From: Micromonospora pisi
Lineage (GTDB): Bacteria > Actinomycetota > Actinomycetes > Mycobacteriales > Micromonosporaceae
Assembly (NCBI RefSeq): GCF_003633685.1
Contig: NZ_RBKT01000001.1
Span: 7,874,001 to 7,938,000 of the forward strand
Direction: 5' to 3'
DNA length: 64,000 nt
The position numbers were made by a program, and so were the translations under genes. Position 1 is the first letter of the stretch, and each line of letters starts with the position of its first letter. Positions 56,673 to 64,000 of the stretch are shown here, in pieces. Below the pieces are notes generated by a model that saw only the letters and a program-made list of their open reading frames with translations, was not told the DNA's origin and did no database searches.

Positions 56673-57825
56673 CGAGGAGAGGTTGCGCCGCTGGCGTCTG
56701 GTGCTCGGCGGGGCGGCCGACGGTCCGTGCGGGCAGCCCACCGGCGCCGACGCGGGGATGGACGCCGCGCTCGCCGCGCTCTACGACAGCGCTGGCGATG
56801 CCGACGGCGGCCAGAACCGGCAGCGCTCGGCCGGGCTCTCCGCCTCCGCGCCCCGGGTCGCCCGCTGGCTCGGTGACATCCGGGAATACTTCCCCAGCAC
56901 GGTGGTCCAGGTGATGCAGGCCGACGCGATCGAGCGGCTCAACCTCACCAGTCTGCTGCTCGAACCGGAGATGCTGACCGCGGTCGAGCCCGACGTGCAC
57001 CTGGTCGGCACCCTGCTCTCCCTTAACCGGGTGATGCCGGACAAGACCAAGGACCTGGCCCGCCAGGTGGTCCGGCGAGTGGTGGAGGAGCTGGAACGAC
57101 GGGTGGCGCAGCGGACCCGGGCCGCGGTGACCGGGGCGCTGAACCGGGCCACCCGCGTCGACCGGCCGAGGCACGCCGACATCGACTGGAACCGCACCAT
57201 CCGGGTAAACCTGAAGCATTACCAGCCGGAGTACCGCACCATCGTGCCGGAACGCCTGATCGGCTACGGCCGGCGCAACACGGCGGTGCAACGGGACGTG
57301 GTGCTCTGCGTCGACCAGTCGGGTTCGATGGCCGCCTCCGTGGTCTACTCCGGCATCTTCTCGGCGGTGCTCGCCTCGATGCGTTCGCTGCGTACCTCGC
57401 TGGTCGTCTTCGACACCGCCGTGGTGGATCTGACCGACCAGCTCAGTGACCCGGTGGAGGTGCTGTTCGGCACCCAGCTCGGTGGCGGCACCGACATCAA
57501 CCGGGCGATCGGCTACAGCCAGGGGCTGATCACCCGCCCCCGGGACAGCATCTTCGTGCTGATCAGCGACCTGTACGAGGGCGGTGTCCGGGCCGAGATG
57601 CTGCGTCGGGTCGCCGCCATGGTCGAGGCCGGGGTGCAGGTGGTGGTGCTGTTGGCGCTCTCCGACGAGGGCGCGCCCGCGTACGACCACGAGAACGCGG
57701 CGGCGCTCGCCGCGCTCGGCGTACCCGCCTTCGCGTGCACGCCGGACGCCTTTCCCGACCTGATGGCCGCCGCGATCGAACGCCGGGACCTGCGGGCGTT
57801 CGCCGAGCGGTTCGCCGGTCGTTGA
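56659..57825 (+). CDS. VWA-domain protein (MoxR partner, CoxE-like)
   Basis: A 388 aa protein with a helical N-terminus and a C-terminal von Willebrand A domain. The metal-dependent adhesion site is complete: VVLCVDQSGSMAAS (D219, S221, S223), a Thr/Asp loop in VVFDTAVVDLTD, and GGGTDINRAI. Such proteins work with MoxR ATPases on large complexes. GTG 56659 overlaps the preceding gene by 14 bp; last of the four-gene operon. It converges with the lysA-like gene over 104 bp. Confidence 0.93.
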   Translation: MHTADEERLRRWRLVLGGAADGPCGQPTGADAGMDAALAALYDSAGDADGGQNRQRSAGLSASAPRVARWLGDIREYFPSTVVQVMQADAIERLNLTSLLLEPEMLTAVEPDVHLVGTLLSLNRVMPDKTKDLARQVVRRVVEELERRVAQRTRAAVTGALNRATRVDRPRHADIDWNRTIRVNLKHYQPEYRTIVPERLIGYGRRNTAVQRDVVLCVDQSGSMAASVVYSGIFSAVLASMRSLRTSLVVFDTAVVDLTDQLSDPVEVLFGTQLGGGTDINRAIGYSQGLITRPRDSIFVLISDLYEGGVRAEMLRRVAAMVEAGVQVVVLLALSDEGAPAYDHENAAALAALGVPAFACTPDAFPDLMAAAIERRDLRAFAERFAGR

Positions 57826-57929
57826 GCGGCGGCAGGCTGGGCGACGGCTGATCCCGCCTGGCACCGGCATGGTGGACGACCACGTTCGCACCCCTGCGAC
57901 CGTCCCACTGTGCCGGTGCCCGACGGAGT

Positions 57930-59327
57930 TCAGCGGCCGCCGGTCGGTCCCGCTGTCGCGACGGCGGGCGGCGCGGCCGGGTCGAGGTCGCGGGCGAGTA
58001 CGTCCTCGACCGTCTCGCCCCGAACCAGCACCTGGGCCCGGCCGGCGTTGACCGCCACCAGCGGCGGCCGGGGCACCAGGTTGTAGTTCGAGGCGAGACT
58101 GAGCTGGTACGCGCCGGAGCACGGAATCGCCAGCAGGTCACCGGCGCGCAGGTCGCCCGGCAGGGGCGCGTCCTGGACCAGCACGTCACCGGACTCGTCG
58201 TGCCGGCCGACAACCGTGGTCCGTTGCTCCTGGGCGCGGCTGAGCCGGCCGAGCAGGACGGCGGTGTAACGGGCGCCGTACAGGGCTGGGCGGGGGTTGT
58301 CGCTGAGCCCACCGTCGACCGCGACGAGCTGGTGACCGTCGGGGTCGCGGCGTACGGCGAGCACCCGGTAGAGCGCCACCCCGGCACGGGCCACGATCGC
58401 CCGGCCCGGTGCGACGCCGAGTCGGGGGACCGGCAGGTTGTGCTCGTCGCAGGCGACCCGGAGGACCTTGCGGGCCCGGGAGGCGAACGCCTCGAGGGCG
58501 AACTGGCCGTCGGTGTCCGTGCCCGGAACGGCGTGCCCGCCACCGATGTTGATCTCGCTGAGCTGGGTCCCGTGCCGCTGCGCCAGGGCCGCCATGGTCG
58601 CCACCAGGTGACTGATCGCACGTTCGTAGCCACCGAAGCGGGAGGTCTGCGAGCCGAGGAAGAAGTCGAGGCCGACGAGTTCGAGCATGGGCTGGTCGGT
58701 GATCCGTCGGACCATCTCGTCCAGGCTGGTGCCGGCCGCCGGTACGCCGAACCGGTCCGTGACCGGTGCCGCCGGCAGCATCGACATGGTGTCGACCCGG
58801 CCGGTGTCCCAGTCGGGCAGCACCCGGAGCAGCACCCGCTGCCGGCGGGTCAGCAGCGCGGCCAGCCGCGGAATCTCCGAGCTCGACTCGATCACGATGG
58901 TGCCGACGCCGTACTCGAGCGCGGCGGTCAGGTCGATCGGGCTCTTCGCGTCGCCCTGGAGCACGATCCGGTCGGCGGGGAAGCCGACGGCGGCGGCGGT
59001 GGCGAGCTGCCCGGCCGAGTGCACGCCGAGGGAGAGCCCCTCCTCGGCGATCCAGCGCAGTAGGCCCCGGCAGGTCAGCGCCTTCGCCGCGTAGACCACG
59101 TTGCCGGGTCCGAACGCGGTGGCGTACTCCCGGCAGCGCTGGCGTACGTCCGCCTCGTCCAGCACGTACGTCGGGGTGCCGAACTCCTCGGCGAGTTCGC
59201 CCAGGTGCACCTCGCCGACCGAGATCTCGCCGTGGTCGTCCCGGTGGGCCATCGAGGGCCACACCTGACCGGAGAGGTGGGCGGGGAGGGAGGTACGCAG
59301 CGAGGGGATGAGTTCCGCGAGAGTCAT
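57930..59327 (-). CDS. LysA-type PLP decarboxylase (alanine-racemase fold)
   Basis: A 465 aa fold-type III PLP decarboxylase. LAEEFGTPTYVLDEADVRQR begins the barrel, VVYAAKALTC holds the PLP lysine, GLDFFLGSQ and NIGGGHAVPGTD are phosphate-binding segments, and VAVDGGLSDNPRPALYGARY plus IPCSGAYQLSLASNYNLVPR belong to the active site shared by the dimer. Diaminopimelate decarboxylase is the closest pattern, but the usual C-E-S-x-D reads I-P-C-S-G-A-Y without it, so another amino acid substrate is possible. ATG 59327 overlaps the upstream AsnC-like gene (ATGA). Confidence 0.85.
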   Translation of the reverse strand: MTLAELIPSLRTSLPAHLSGQVWPSMAHRDDHGEISVGEVHLGELAEEFGTPTYVLDEADVRQRCREYATAFGPGNVVYAAKALTCRGLLRWIAEEGLSLGVHSAGQLATAAAVGFPADRIVLQGDAKSPIDLTAALEYGVGTIVIESSSEIPRLAALLTRRQRVLLRVLPDWDTGRVDTMSMLPAAPVTDRFGVPAAGTSLDEMVRRITDQPMLELVGLDFFLGSQTSRFGGYERAISHLVATMAALAQRHGTQLSEINIGGGHAVPGTDTDGQFALEAFASRARKVLRVACDEHNLPVPRLGVAPGRAIVARAGVALYRVLAVRRDPDGHQLVAVDGGLSDNPRPALYGARYTAVLLGRLSRAQEQRTTVVGRHDESGDVLVQDAPLPGDLRAGDLLAIPCSGAYQLSLASNYNLVPRPPLVAVNAGRAQVLVRGETVEDVLARDLDPAAPPAVATAGPTGGR

Positions 59328-59716
59328 AGCGGGTCACATTCGGGTTCGGTCGTGTCCCGCTCGAGGATTTCGAGCGGGCGGAGCAGCAGGTGGGTGATGG
59401 TTTCCGCAGCGCCGCCACTCAGCCGTAGGGCGGCGACGGCGGCGTTCAGCTCGGGCAGGTTGGCGCAGGAGAGCCGTACCATCAGGTCGATGTCGGCGGC
59501 GACCCACCACGCGGCGATCACCCGGTGGTCGCCGCGCAGGTGCCGCGCGAACTGGTCGCCGTCGGTGCTGGCGGCCAGCCGTACGCAGACCAGTGCCTCG
59601 ATCCCGTCCGACGCGCCCGTGAGCAGGTCATCCGGGCGGGGCCGGGCCGGGGTGCCGGCGTCGCGTCCGGTGCTGGTACGCCGGGGCGTACGACGGGGCA
59701 GGGTCGGGCTGTACAT
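59324..59716 (-). CDS. AsnC/Lrp ligand-binding domain protein without HTH
   Basis: A protein of about 130 aa. ALVCVRLAASTDGDQFARHL, RVIAAWWVAADIDLMVRLSC and the following helix match the RAM/AsnC effector domain that binds amino acids and builds oligomers. The N-terminal HTH of Lrp proteins is missing; in its place is a short basic, proline/threonine-rich tail (MYSPTLPRRTPRRTSTGRDA). ATG 59716 is chosen; GTG 59761 is possible. Coupling to the decarboxylase suggests sensing of its substrate or product. Confidence 0.72.
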   Translation of the reverse strand: MYSPTLPRRTPRRTSTGRDAGTPARPRPDDLLTGASDGIEALVCVRLAASTDGDQFARHLRGDHRVIAAWWVAADIDLMVRLSCANLPELNAAVAALRLSGGAAETITHLLLRPLEILERDTTEPECDPL

Positions 59717-60008
59717 GTCCCGATCGTGGCGCCCCGGTGGGTTCCTGACCGCGATCTTCACGCGTTCGCCACGACCCCCGGGGCGATCCCGACGCGTTCT
59801 TGACGCCGGTGTGGTGACGGCGTCAGCGTGGCCGTCGACGGCGTAGCGATCGCGTCAAGGCACCGGACGGCGTCGGCACCGCCGTGCTTTTGTTGATCAC
59901 AGGTGCCCCGCGGGCGATTCGCCCGTACGGCGTACCCGGTGAGTGTCGCCTGCCAACCCCCTCGACGGGCGACCTCGCCGGGTACGCCGGCCCGGGCACC
60001 GTGATGGT

Positions 60009-62432
60009 TCAGGTGGGCAGTGGACGCCGGGCACCGTTGCCGGCGTCCACCAGGTACATGCGCGCCTCGTGCAGGTCGAAGTAGAGCCCGACGAGGGTGA
60101 GTTGGTCGGCGTCGAGCCGTCGCCGCACGCTCGGATAGGTCCGTAGGTTGTCCAGCTGTTGCGCCACGTTCGCCAGGGCCTGTCGTTCCAGCATCTGGCG
60201 TTCCCGCGCCCGGTGCTCCAGGATCGGATGTTCGGCCGCTGCCGTGTCGTTCGGGTGCGGGTCGTCCCTTCGGACGCCGAGGCGGGCGTGCCGCAGCCAC
60301 GAGCCGAGGTGGGACTGCGGGGCGACGCCACCGTGTAGCACCGCCCGCATCGCGCCACAGTCGGAGTGCCCGCAGACGGTGATCGTGGAGATGTCGAGTA
60401 CGTCCATCGCGTACTCGATCGCGGCGCCGACGCTGTGGTCACCGTGGTAGCCGTGTCGGGGCACGATGTTGCCGATGTTGCGCAGACAGAACAGGTCACC
60501 CGGGCCGCTCGCGGTCACCAGGTTCGGCACCATCCGGGAGTCGGCGCAGGTGATGAAGAGTTCCCCGGGTCGCTGGCCGTCCCGGGCCAGTTCGGTCAGG
60601 TAGGGGCGGACGAGCGGGGCGAACCGGCGCTCGAACTCCCGTACGCCCTCCAGCATGTTCTCGCCGATCCCGTTTCCGCCGGTGGGGCCGGTGCCGGGCG
60701 ACCTTGCCGGTTCGGCCCTGCCCGGCGTCTGTACGGGTACGACCGCGCCGGTGCGCGCCGCGTGGGCTCTCCCCGGTGCCGCCGTCCCGTCCGGTGTGGG
60801 TGTCGTGCCGGTGGCCGACGTCGCCGGTGTCGTGCTGGCCTGCCAGTGCGACCACGGGGCGAGCCAGCGGGGGAGCCGGTCGGGCAGCGTCTTGCGGTTG
60901 CCGAGCCGGTCTCGGACCGCCCGGTCGAACCAGCCGTCCAACACTTCCTCCACCCGTACCTGGCCGCCGCCGCGTTCGTAGCCGGTCCGCCACTGTTCGA
61001 TCACGCCGAAGGCGGCGTGGTCGAGGAAGTCCAGCCGTAGTTCGAGCTGGACCCGGGCGCCGGGTGGCAGCCGTCGCAGTTCGTTGTTGAGCCGACCGGC
61101 GCCGAGGAAGAGCAGGGTGCCGGTGATCTGGACCAGGTAGTCGTCGGGACCGCGCCGGTCGACGTCGATGCGCCAGTGGGTGAGCCGGTAGAGCGCCGCG
61201 ACCAGGGTTACCGCCACGCCGAGCAGCACACCGGTGACCAGGTCGATGAAGACGACCCCGGCCACGGTGACGGCGTACGCGGGCAGCTCCCGGTGCCGCC
61301 TCAGGTCGCGTACGTGCGCGACGCTGATCAGTCGGAGTCCGACGATCACGAGCACCCCGGCGAGCGCGGACATGGGGATGAGTTCGAGTATCCCGGTGAG
61401 CAGGAGGGCGAAGACGGCGATCCAGATTCCGTGCAGGATCGCCGAGGCGCGGGTACGGGCACCCGCTTCGACATTCGCCGAGCTACGTACGATCACGCCG
61501 GTCACGGGTAGGCCACCGAGTGCGCCGGAGACGGTGTTCGCCGCGCCCTGGGCGATCAGCTCACGGTCGAGCCGGGCCCGCGGACCGTCGTGCAGTTTGT
61601 CCACCGCGACCGCCGAGAGCAGTGACTCCACGCTGGCGACGACCGCGAGTAGGAGTACGCCGGAGAGCACCGCGGTCAGCGGCGCGTCCGGCCAGTGCGG
61701 CAGGCCCAGGTGGCTGAGCGGGTCGTCCGGTAGGGCGACCCGGGTCAGGTCGAGGTCCAGGCCGGTGGCGAGCGCGGTGGCGACGGTGATGGCGATCAGC
61801 GGCGCCGGCAGGTATGACAGCCGGATCAGTCGGGGCCAGACGAGCAGAACCGCGACCGTGACGACACCGACCAGGACGGCGGCGTCGTGGTAGCCGACGA
61901 GTTGGGCCGGTAGTTCGCTGAGGTTCTCCCAGGCCGAACTCTGTGGGGCGCCACCGAGGACGACGTGCAGCTGGCTGAGCGCGATGACGATGCCGATCCC
62001 GGCGAGCATGCCGTGGACGACCGCGGGGGAGAGCATCAGTGCGGCCCGACCCAACCGGCTGAGTCCGAGGATGATCTGGAGCAGGCCGGCCAGGCTGACC
62101 ATGGCCGCGGTGGCCGTCCAGCCGTGTCGTAGCACCAGGTCGGCAACGATCACCGACAGGCCGGCGGCCGGGCCGCTGACCTGGAGTGGTGCCCCGCCGA
62201 GTGCGCCGACCACGATGCCGCCGACCACGGCGGCGATGACGCCGGCGAGCAGCGGCGCCCCGGAGGCCGCCGCGATGCCGAGGGAGAGGGGGACCGCGAC
62301 GAGGAAGACCACGAACGAGGCCGGTAGGTCGTGGCGGAGCAGCGTACGTCGGAAGGCGGCTGCCCGGTCCCGGTTGGTCGGATCCGGGACGGTCATCGAA
62401 GCGGTGCTCTGTGGCTGCCCGGTATCCACCAT
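60009..62432 (-). CDS. SulP-family anion transporter fused to beta-carbonic anhydrase
   Basis: An 807 aa membrane protein. Residues about 30-410 form the SulP transporter (LPASFVVFLVAVPLSLGIAA, LGGAPLQVSGPAAGLSVIVA, GALGGLPVTGVIVRSSANVE). A STAS-like region follows at about 420-500, then a linker rich in T/P/G/A. Residues about 590-807 are a beta-class carbonic anhydrase with zinc ligands C629 (CADSR, with D631), H689 and C692 (VCGHSDCGAM). Mycobacterium tuberculosis Rv3273 has the same architecture. It would import bicarbonate and interconvert it with CO2 at the membrane. ATG 62432 has GGAGGATAAT upstream. Confidence 0.95.
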   Translation of the reverse strand: MVDTGQPQSTASMTVPDPTNRDRAAAFRRTLLRHDLPASFVVFLVAVPLSLGIAAASGAPLLAGVIAAVVGGIVVGALGGAPLQVSGPAAGLSVIVADLVLRHGWTATAAMVSLAGLLQIILGLSRLGRAALMLSPAVVHGMLAGIGIVIALSQLHVVLGGAPQSSAWENLSELPAQLVGYHDAAVLVGVVTVAVLLVWPRLIRLSYLPAPLIAITVATALATGLDLDLTRVALPDDPLSHLGLPHWPDAPLTAVLSGVLLLAVVASVESLLSAVAVDKLHDGPRARLDRELIAQGAANTVSGALGGLPVTGVIVRSSANVEAGARTRASAILHGIWIAVFALLLTGILELIPMSALAGVLVIVGLRLISVAHVRDLRRHRELPAYAVTVAGVVFIDLVTGVLLGVAVTLVAALYRLTHWRIDVDRRGPDDYLVQITGTLLFLGAGRLNNELRRLPPGARVQLELRLDFLDHAAFGVIEQWRTGYERGGGQVRVEEVLDGWFDRAVRDRLGNRKTLPDRLPRWLAPWSHWQASTTPATSATGTTPTPDGTAAPGRAHAARTGAVVPVQTPGRAEPARSPGTGPTGGNGIGENMLEGVREFERRFAPLVRPYLTELARDGQRPGELFITCADSRMVPNLVTASGPGDLFCLRNIGNIVPRHGYHGDHSVGAAIEYAMDVLDISTITVCGHSDCGAMRAVLHGGVAPQSHLGSWLRHARLGVRRDDPHPNDTAAAEHPILEHRARERQMLERQALANVAQQLDNLRTYPSVRRRLDADQLTLVGLYFDLHEARMYLVDAGNGARRPLPT

Positions 62433-62778
62433 ATTATCCTCCGGGTCGTGACAAGGCTCGGACGAATTGATGACAACAATGAGAACTAATGCCGCGTAAG
62501 CGGTCTCATGCCGCTCATCGGGCACATTACCTGGTGAACGCGATCGATAACAGCCTGTGATTTTTGTCGCTCGATGTTGACCACAAATCGCTGAGCTGGG
62601 CCGATGGTCCAGATTCCGATCATCCTTTGTGGACTCATCGACTCCGGTGGGCTGCTCGCATGGACGATGACCAACCACAGTGGAGAGCGCCGGGGCGGGC
62701 GGCGGGGCGCACCGCGTGGTGCGCGATTCCGGCGTCGGGCCCGGCGGCCGGCGCTCGCTGGCTCCGCAGGCTGGAGGT
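62433..62778 (-). promoter_or_regulatory. AT-richer upstream region of the SulP-carbonic anhydrase gene
   Basis: About 345 bp; 62440-62640 is markedly less GC-rich than the flanks and holds the presumed promoter of the leftward SulP gene, whose GGAGGA site is at 62437-62442. No gene is supported; frames from 62564 rightward look like antisense shadows. Confidence 0.45.
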
Positions 62779-63204
62779 TCAGCCGTCAGGGGTGGATCGT
62801 GACCGGTACTCGTCCGGACGCACCGACCGCACGGCCCGGACGTGGTCGCGGATCGTGCCGATGGTCGCGTCCGACGCCATGATCGCGGCCCGCCAGCGGC
62901 GCAGCAGCGCGGTCAGGTCGCGGTGGTGCACCCGCAGTTCGCTGATCTCGCGCTCGGCCGCCAACGCCCGGCCGCGGAACTCCGCGGTCTCCAACTCCAG
63001 CTCCGTCACCCGACCGCGCAGTGGCCCCACGATGGTGAGCGCGGTGTCGGTCAGCAACTCCGCGGCGTCCGTCCTGAATCGGCGCCGCCGCAGCGCGATG
63101 GTGACGACCGCGGCCACGCCCCCCGTGGCGCCCAGCAGACCGACCGTGGTCAGCAGGATCTGGACCCACGCCGGCCCGCTGGGCGGCGGGTCCGTGCCGG
63201 TCAC
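62779..63204 (-). CDS. Small membrane protein with coiled-coil tail
   Basis: A 141 aa protein: a proline-rich start, one membrane helix (ILLTTVGLLGATGGVAAVVT), a basic stop-transfer RRRRFR, then a long predicted coiled coil (LTDTALTIVGPLRGRVTELE, LETAEFRGRALAAEREISEL). GTG 63204 overlaps the stop of the preceding gene (GTGA). Size and layout resemble small membrane proteins encoded near tail or lysis genes of actinobacterial prophages, but no other phage gene is visible. Function unknown. Confidence 0.7.
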   Translation of the reverse strand: MTGTDPPPSGPAWVQILLTTVGLLGATGGVAAVVTIALRRRRFRTDAAELLTDTALTIVGPLRGRVTELELETAEFRGRALAAEREISELRVHHRDLTALLRRWRAAIMASDATIGTIRDHVRAVRSVRPDEYRSRSTPDG

Positions 63205-63704
63205 GGCGTGCCTGTTCGGGTCGGCGGGTTCATCAGACTGGCGCGGGCCAGCCGGCGGAGGTCGCCGATGATCTGTGCGCATCTCCAGCTTGAGCCGATC
63301 GAGACGGCACCGATGAACGTGCCGGCGGTGAGGGCGGCCATGCCACTCATGCTGAACAGGGCGATGGCGTACATCGCGGTGTTGGCGCCGAGTAGGAGCA
63401 CCGCCCCGAGTTCGAGGCCCAGGCCGGTGGAGAGCTGCCCAGGCCAGCCGACGCCGGCGAGGCCGAGGAGGCCGGCGATGATCAGACCGGCTTCCCAGCT
63501 CCACTCGACTGTCGCCGGCATGGCGAGGACGAGTGAGCGCGGAAGGGCGTCGAACACGGTCATCATGATCCCGCAGACGAGCCCGCCGAGGAGAAAGGTC
63601 AGCTCGAACGGGTGCCGGCCGGAGCTGATCCTGATCGGTGTGGGCGGCGGAGGAGTGGCGTCGGTTCCCCGGCGGCTGCTTGACCGGGCGTCGTTCTTGT
63701 TCAC
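63201..63704 (-). CDS. Small multi-pass membrane protein
   Basis: A 167 aa protein with four hydrophobic helices (FELTFLLGGLVCGIMMTVFD; AGLIIAGLLGLAGVGWPGQL; GLELGAVLLLGANTAMYAIA; LTAGTFIGAVSIGSSW) after a basic N-terminus (NKNDARSSSRRGTD). GTG 63704 is preceded by GAGGG at good distance. First of a coupled pair with the coiled-coil membrane protein; together they could form a phage-derived or envelope unit. No family recognised. Confidence 0.7.
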   Translation of the reverse strand: MNKNDARSSSRRGTDATPPPPTPIRISSGRHPFELTFLLGGLVCGIMMTVFDALPRSLVLAMPATVEWSWEAGLIIAGLLGLAGVGWPGQLSTGLGLELGAVLLLGANTAMYAIALFSMSGMAALTAGTFIGAVSIGSSWRCAQIIGDLRRLARASLMNPPTRTGTP

Positions 63705-64000
63705 GGTATTGCCCTCGGGGGTGGGCCGCCACTGCGCCACTGCCGTCCGGCTGATCCGGGCCGAGTGCGGCGGGTGCCTCAGGGGCGGGAAACAACTGTG
63801 CGTGAATACTACAGTCCGTATTTGATCCGCTACTAAAGGATATGTGACGGATCATCGACACCTGTGCGTTCGAGGCATCCCCGCAGGTGGAGCCCGCCCA
63901 CGCTCCACACACGACACGAGGCGCGCGGAATCCGTACCGGCGCGTTCCTCCCGCCGACCCCCTCCGGTGCGGCATAGTCGTCGCTGCGGGAGACGGATGC
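63705..64000. other. Upstream region at the right edge
   Basis: About 295 bp. An AT-richer patch at 63800-63860 is the likely promoter of the leftward membrane-protein pair. No gene is supported up to the window end. Confidence 0.35.

Noticed and set aside
57860-57920. GGCACCGGCA/TGCCGGTGCC inverted repeat between the VWA and lysA-like genes
   Set aside because: Arms are 41 bases apart, so it is a poor terminator; may be chance.
60655-61090. Plus-strand frames inside the SulP-carbonic anhydrase gene
   Set aside because: They lie over the linker coding region and show no motifs; shadows of the real gene.

Overview
The window is high-GC actinobacterial DNA. Frequent GTG starts, strong G/C bias at third codon positions, an Lsr2 homologue, ATGA/GTGA-coupled operons and many secondary-metabolism and LacI/ABC genes fit a Micromonosporaceae-like filamentous actinomycete. 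That family assignment is inference; no rRNA or tRNA was found to anchor it.

Left part (1-17.9 kb). A tightly coupled minus-strand operon (9659 down to 1, open at the left edge) encodes polyprenyl diphosphate synthase, UbiA-type prenyltransferase/cyclase, squalene-hopene-cyclase-like protein, FAD monooxygenase, HisC-like aminotransferase, GT2 glycosyltransferase with a methyltransferase-like tail, EryCIII-like glycosyltransferase and a cytochrome P450. It reads as an oxidised, aminated, glycosylated terpenoid pathway, with altered catalytic motifs in all three terpene-building enzymes. To its right lie a frame-broken gene, an AraC regulator, a DHFR-like reductase, a second macrolide-type glycosyltransferase diverging from a TauD-type dioxygenase across a 3 x 20 bp tandem repeat, a thioredoxin-like ferredoxin, a metallophosphoesterase-Sfp phosphopantetheinyl transferase pair and a HAD phosphatase.

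18-32 kb. Lsr2, a frame-broken ricin-type lectin pseudogene, then a complete LacI-regulated sugar operon: LacI, lipoprotein binding protein, OppF/B/C/D-like ABC transporter and GH1 beta-glucosidase, closed by a strong terminator. The transporter is of the peptide/oligosaccharide (family 5) type, and a CebR-like AGCGCT palindrome precedes it. A REP-like palindrome, a methyltransferase remnant, small hypothetical genes, an ATP-grasp protein, an SRPBCC protein and a secreted tandem-repeat protein follow.

32-50 kb. A large HTH-NTPase-TM-WD40 STAND protein, a small Cys/His-rich protein, a possible 29-residue peptide gene, a third macrolide-type glycosyltransferase with a membrane protein, a DinB-like protein, a DUF3618-holin pair, a lipoprotein carrying only an FtsX-like extracellular domain, a SerA-FAD oxidase operon, a two-RCK ion-channel-like protein with an unusual pore, and two GT2-type glycosyltransferases.

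50-64 kb. A four-gene overlapping operon (SWIM/DUF5691-like, MoxR AAA+, DUF5682-like TIKI-type, VWA) is the best candidate for an under-described system. Then come a LysA paralogue coupled to an HTH-less AsnC-type domain, a SulP-carbonic anhydrase fusion and two small coupled membrane proteins. No CRISPR array, transposase, rRNA or tRNA was seen.
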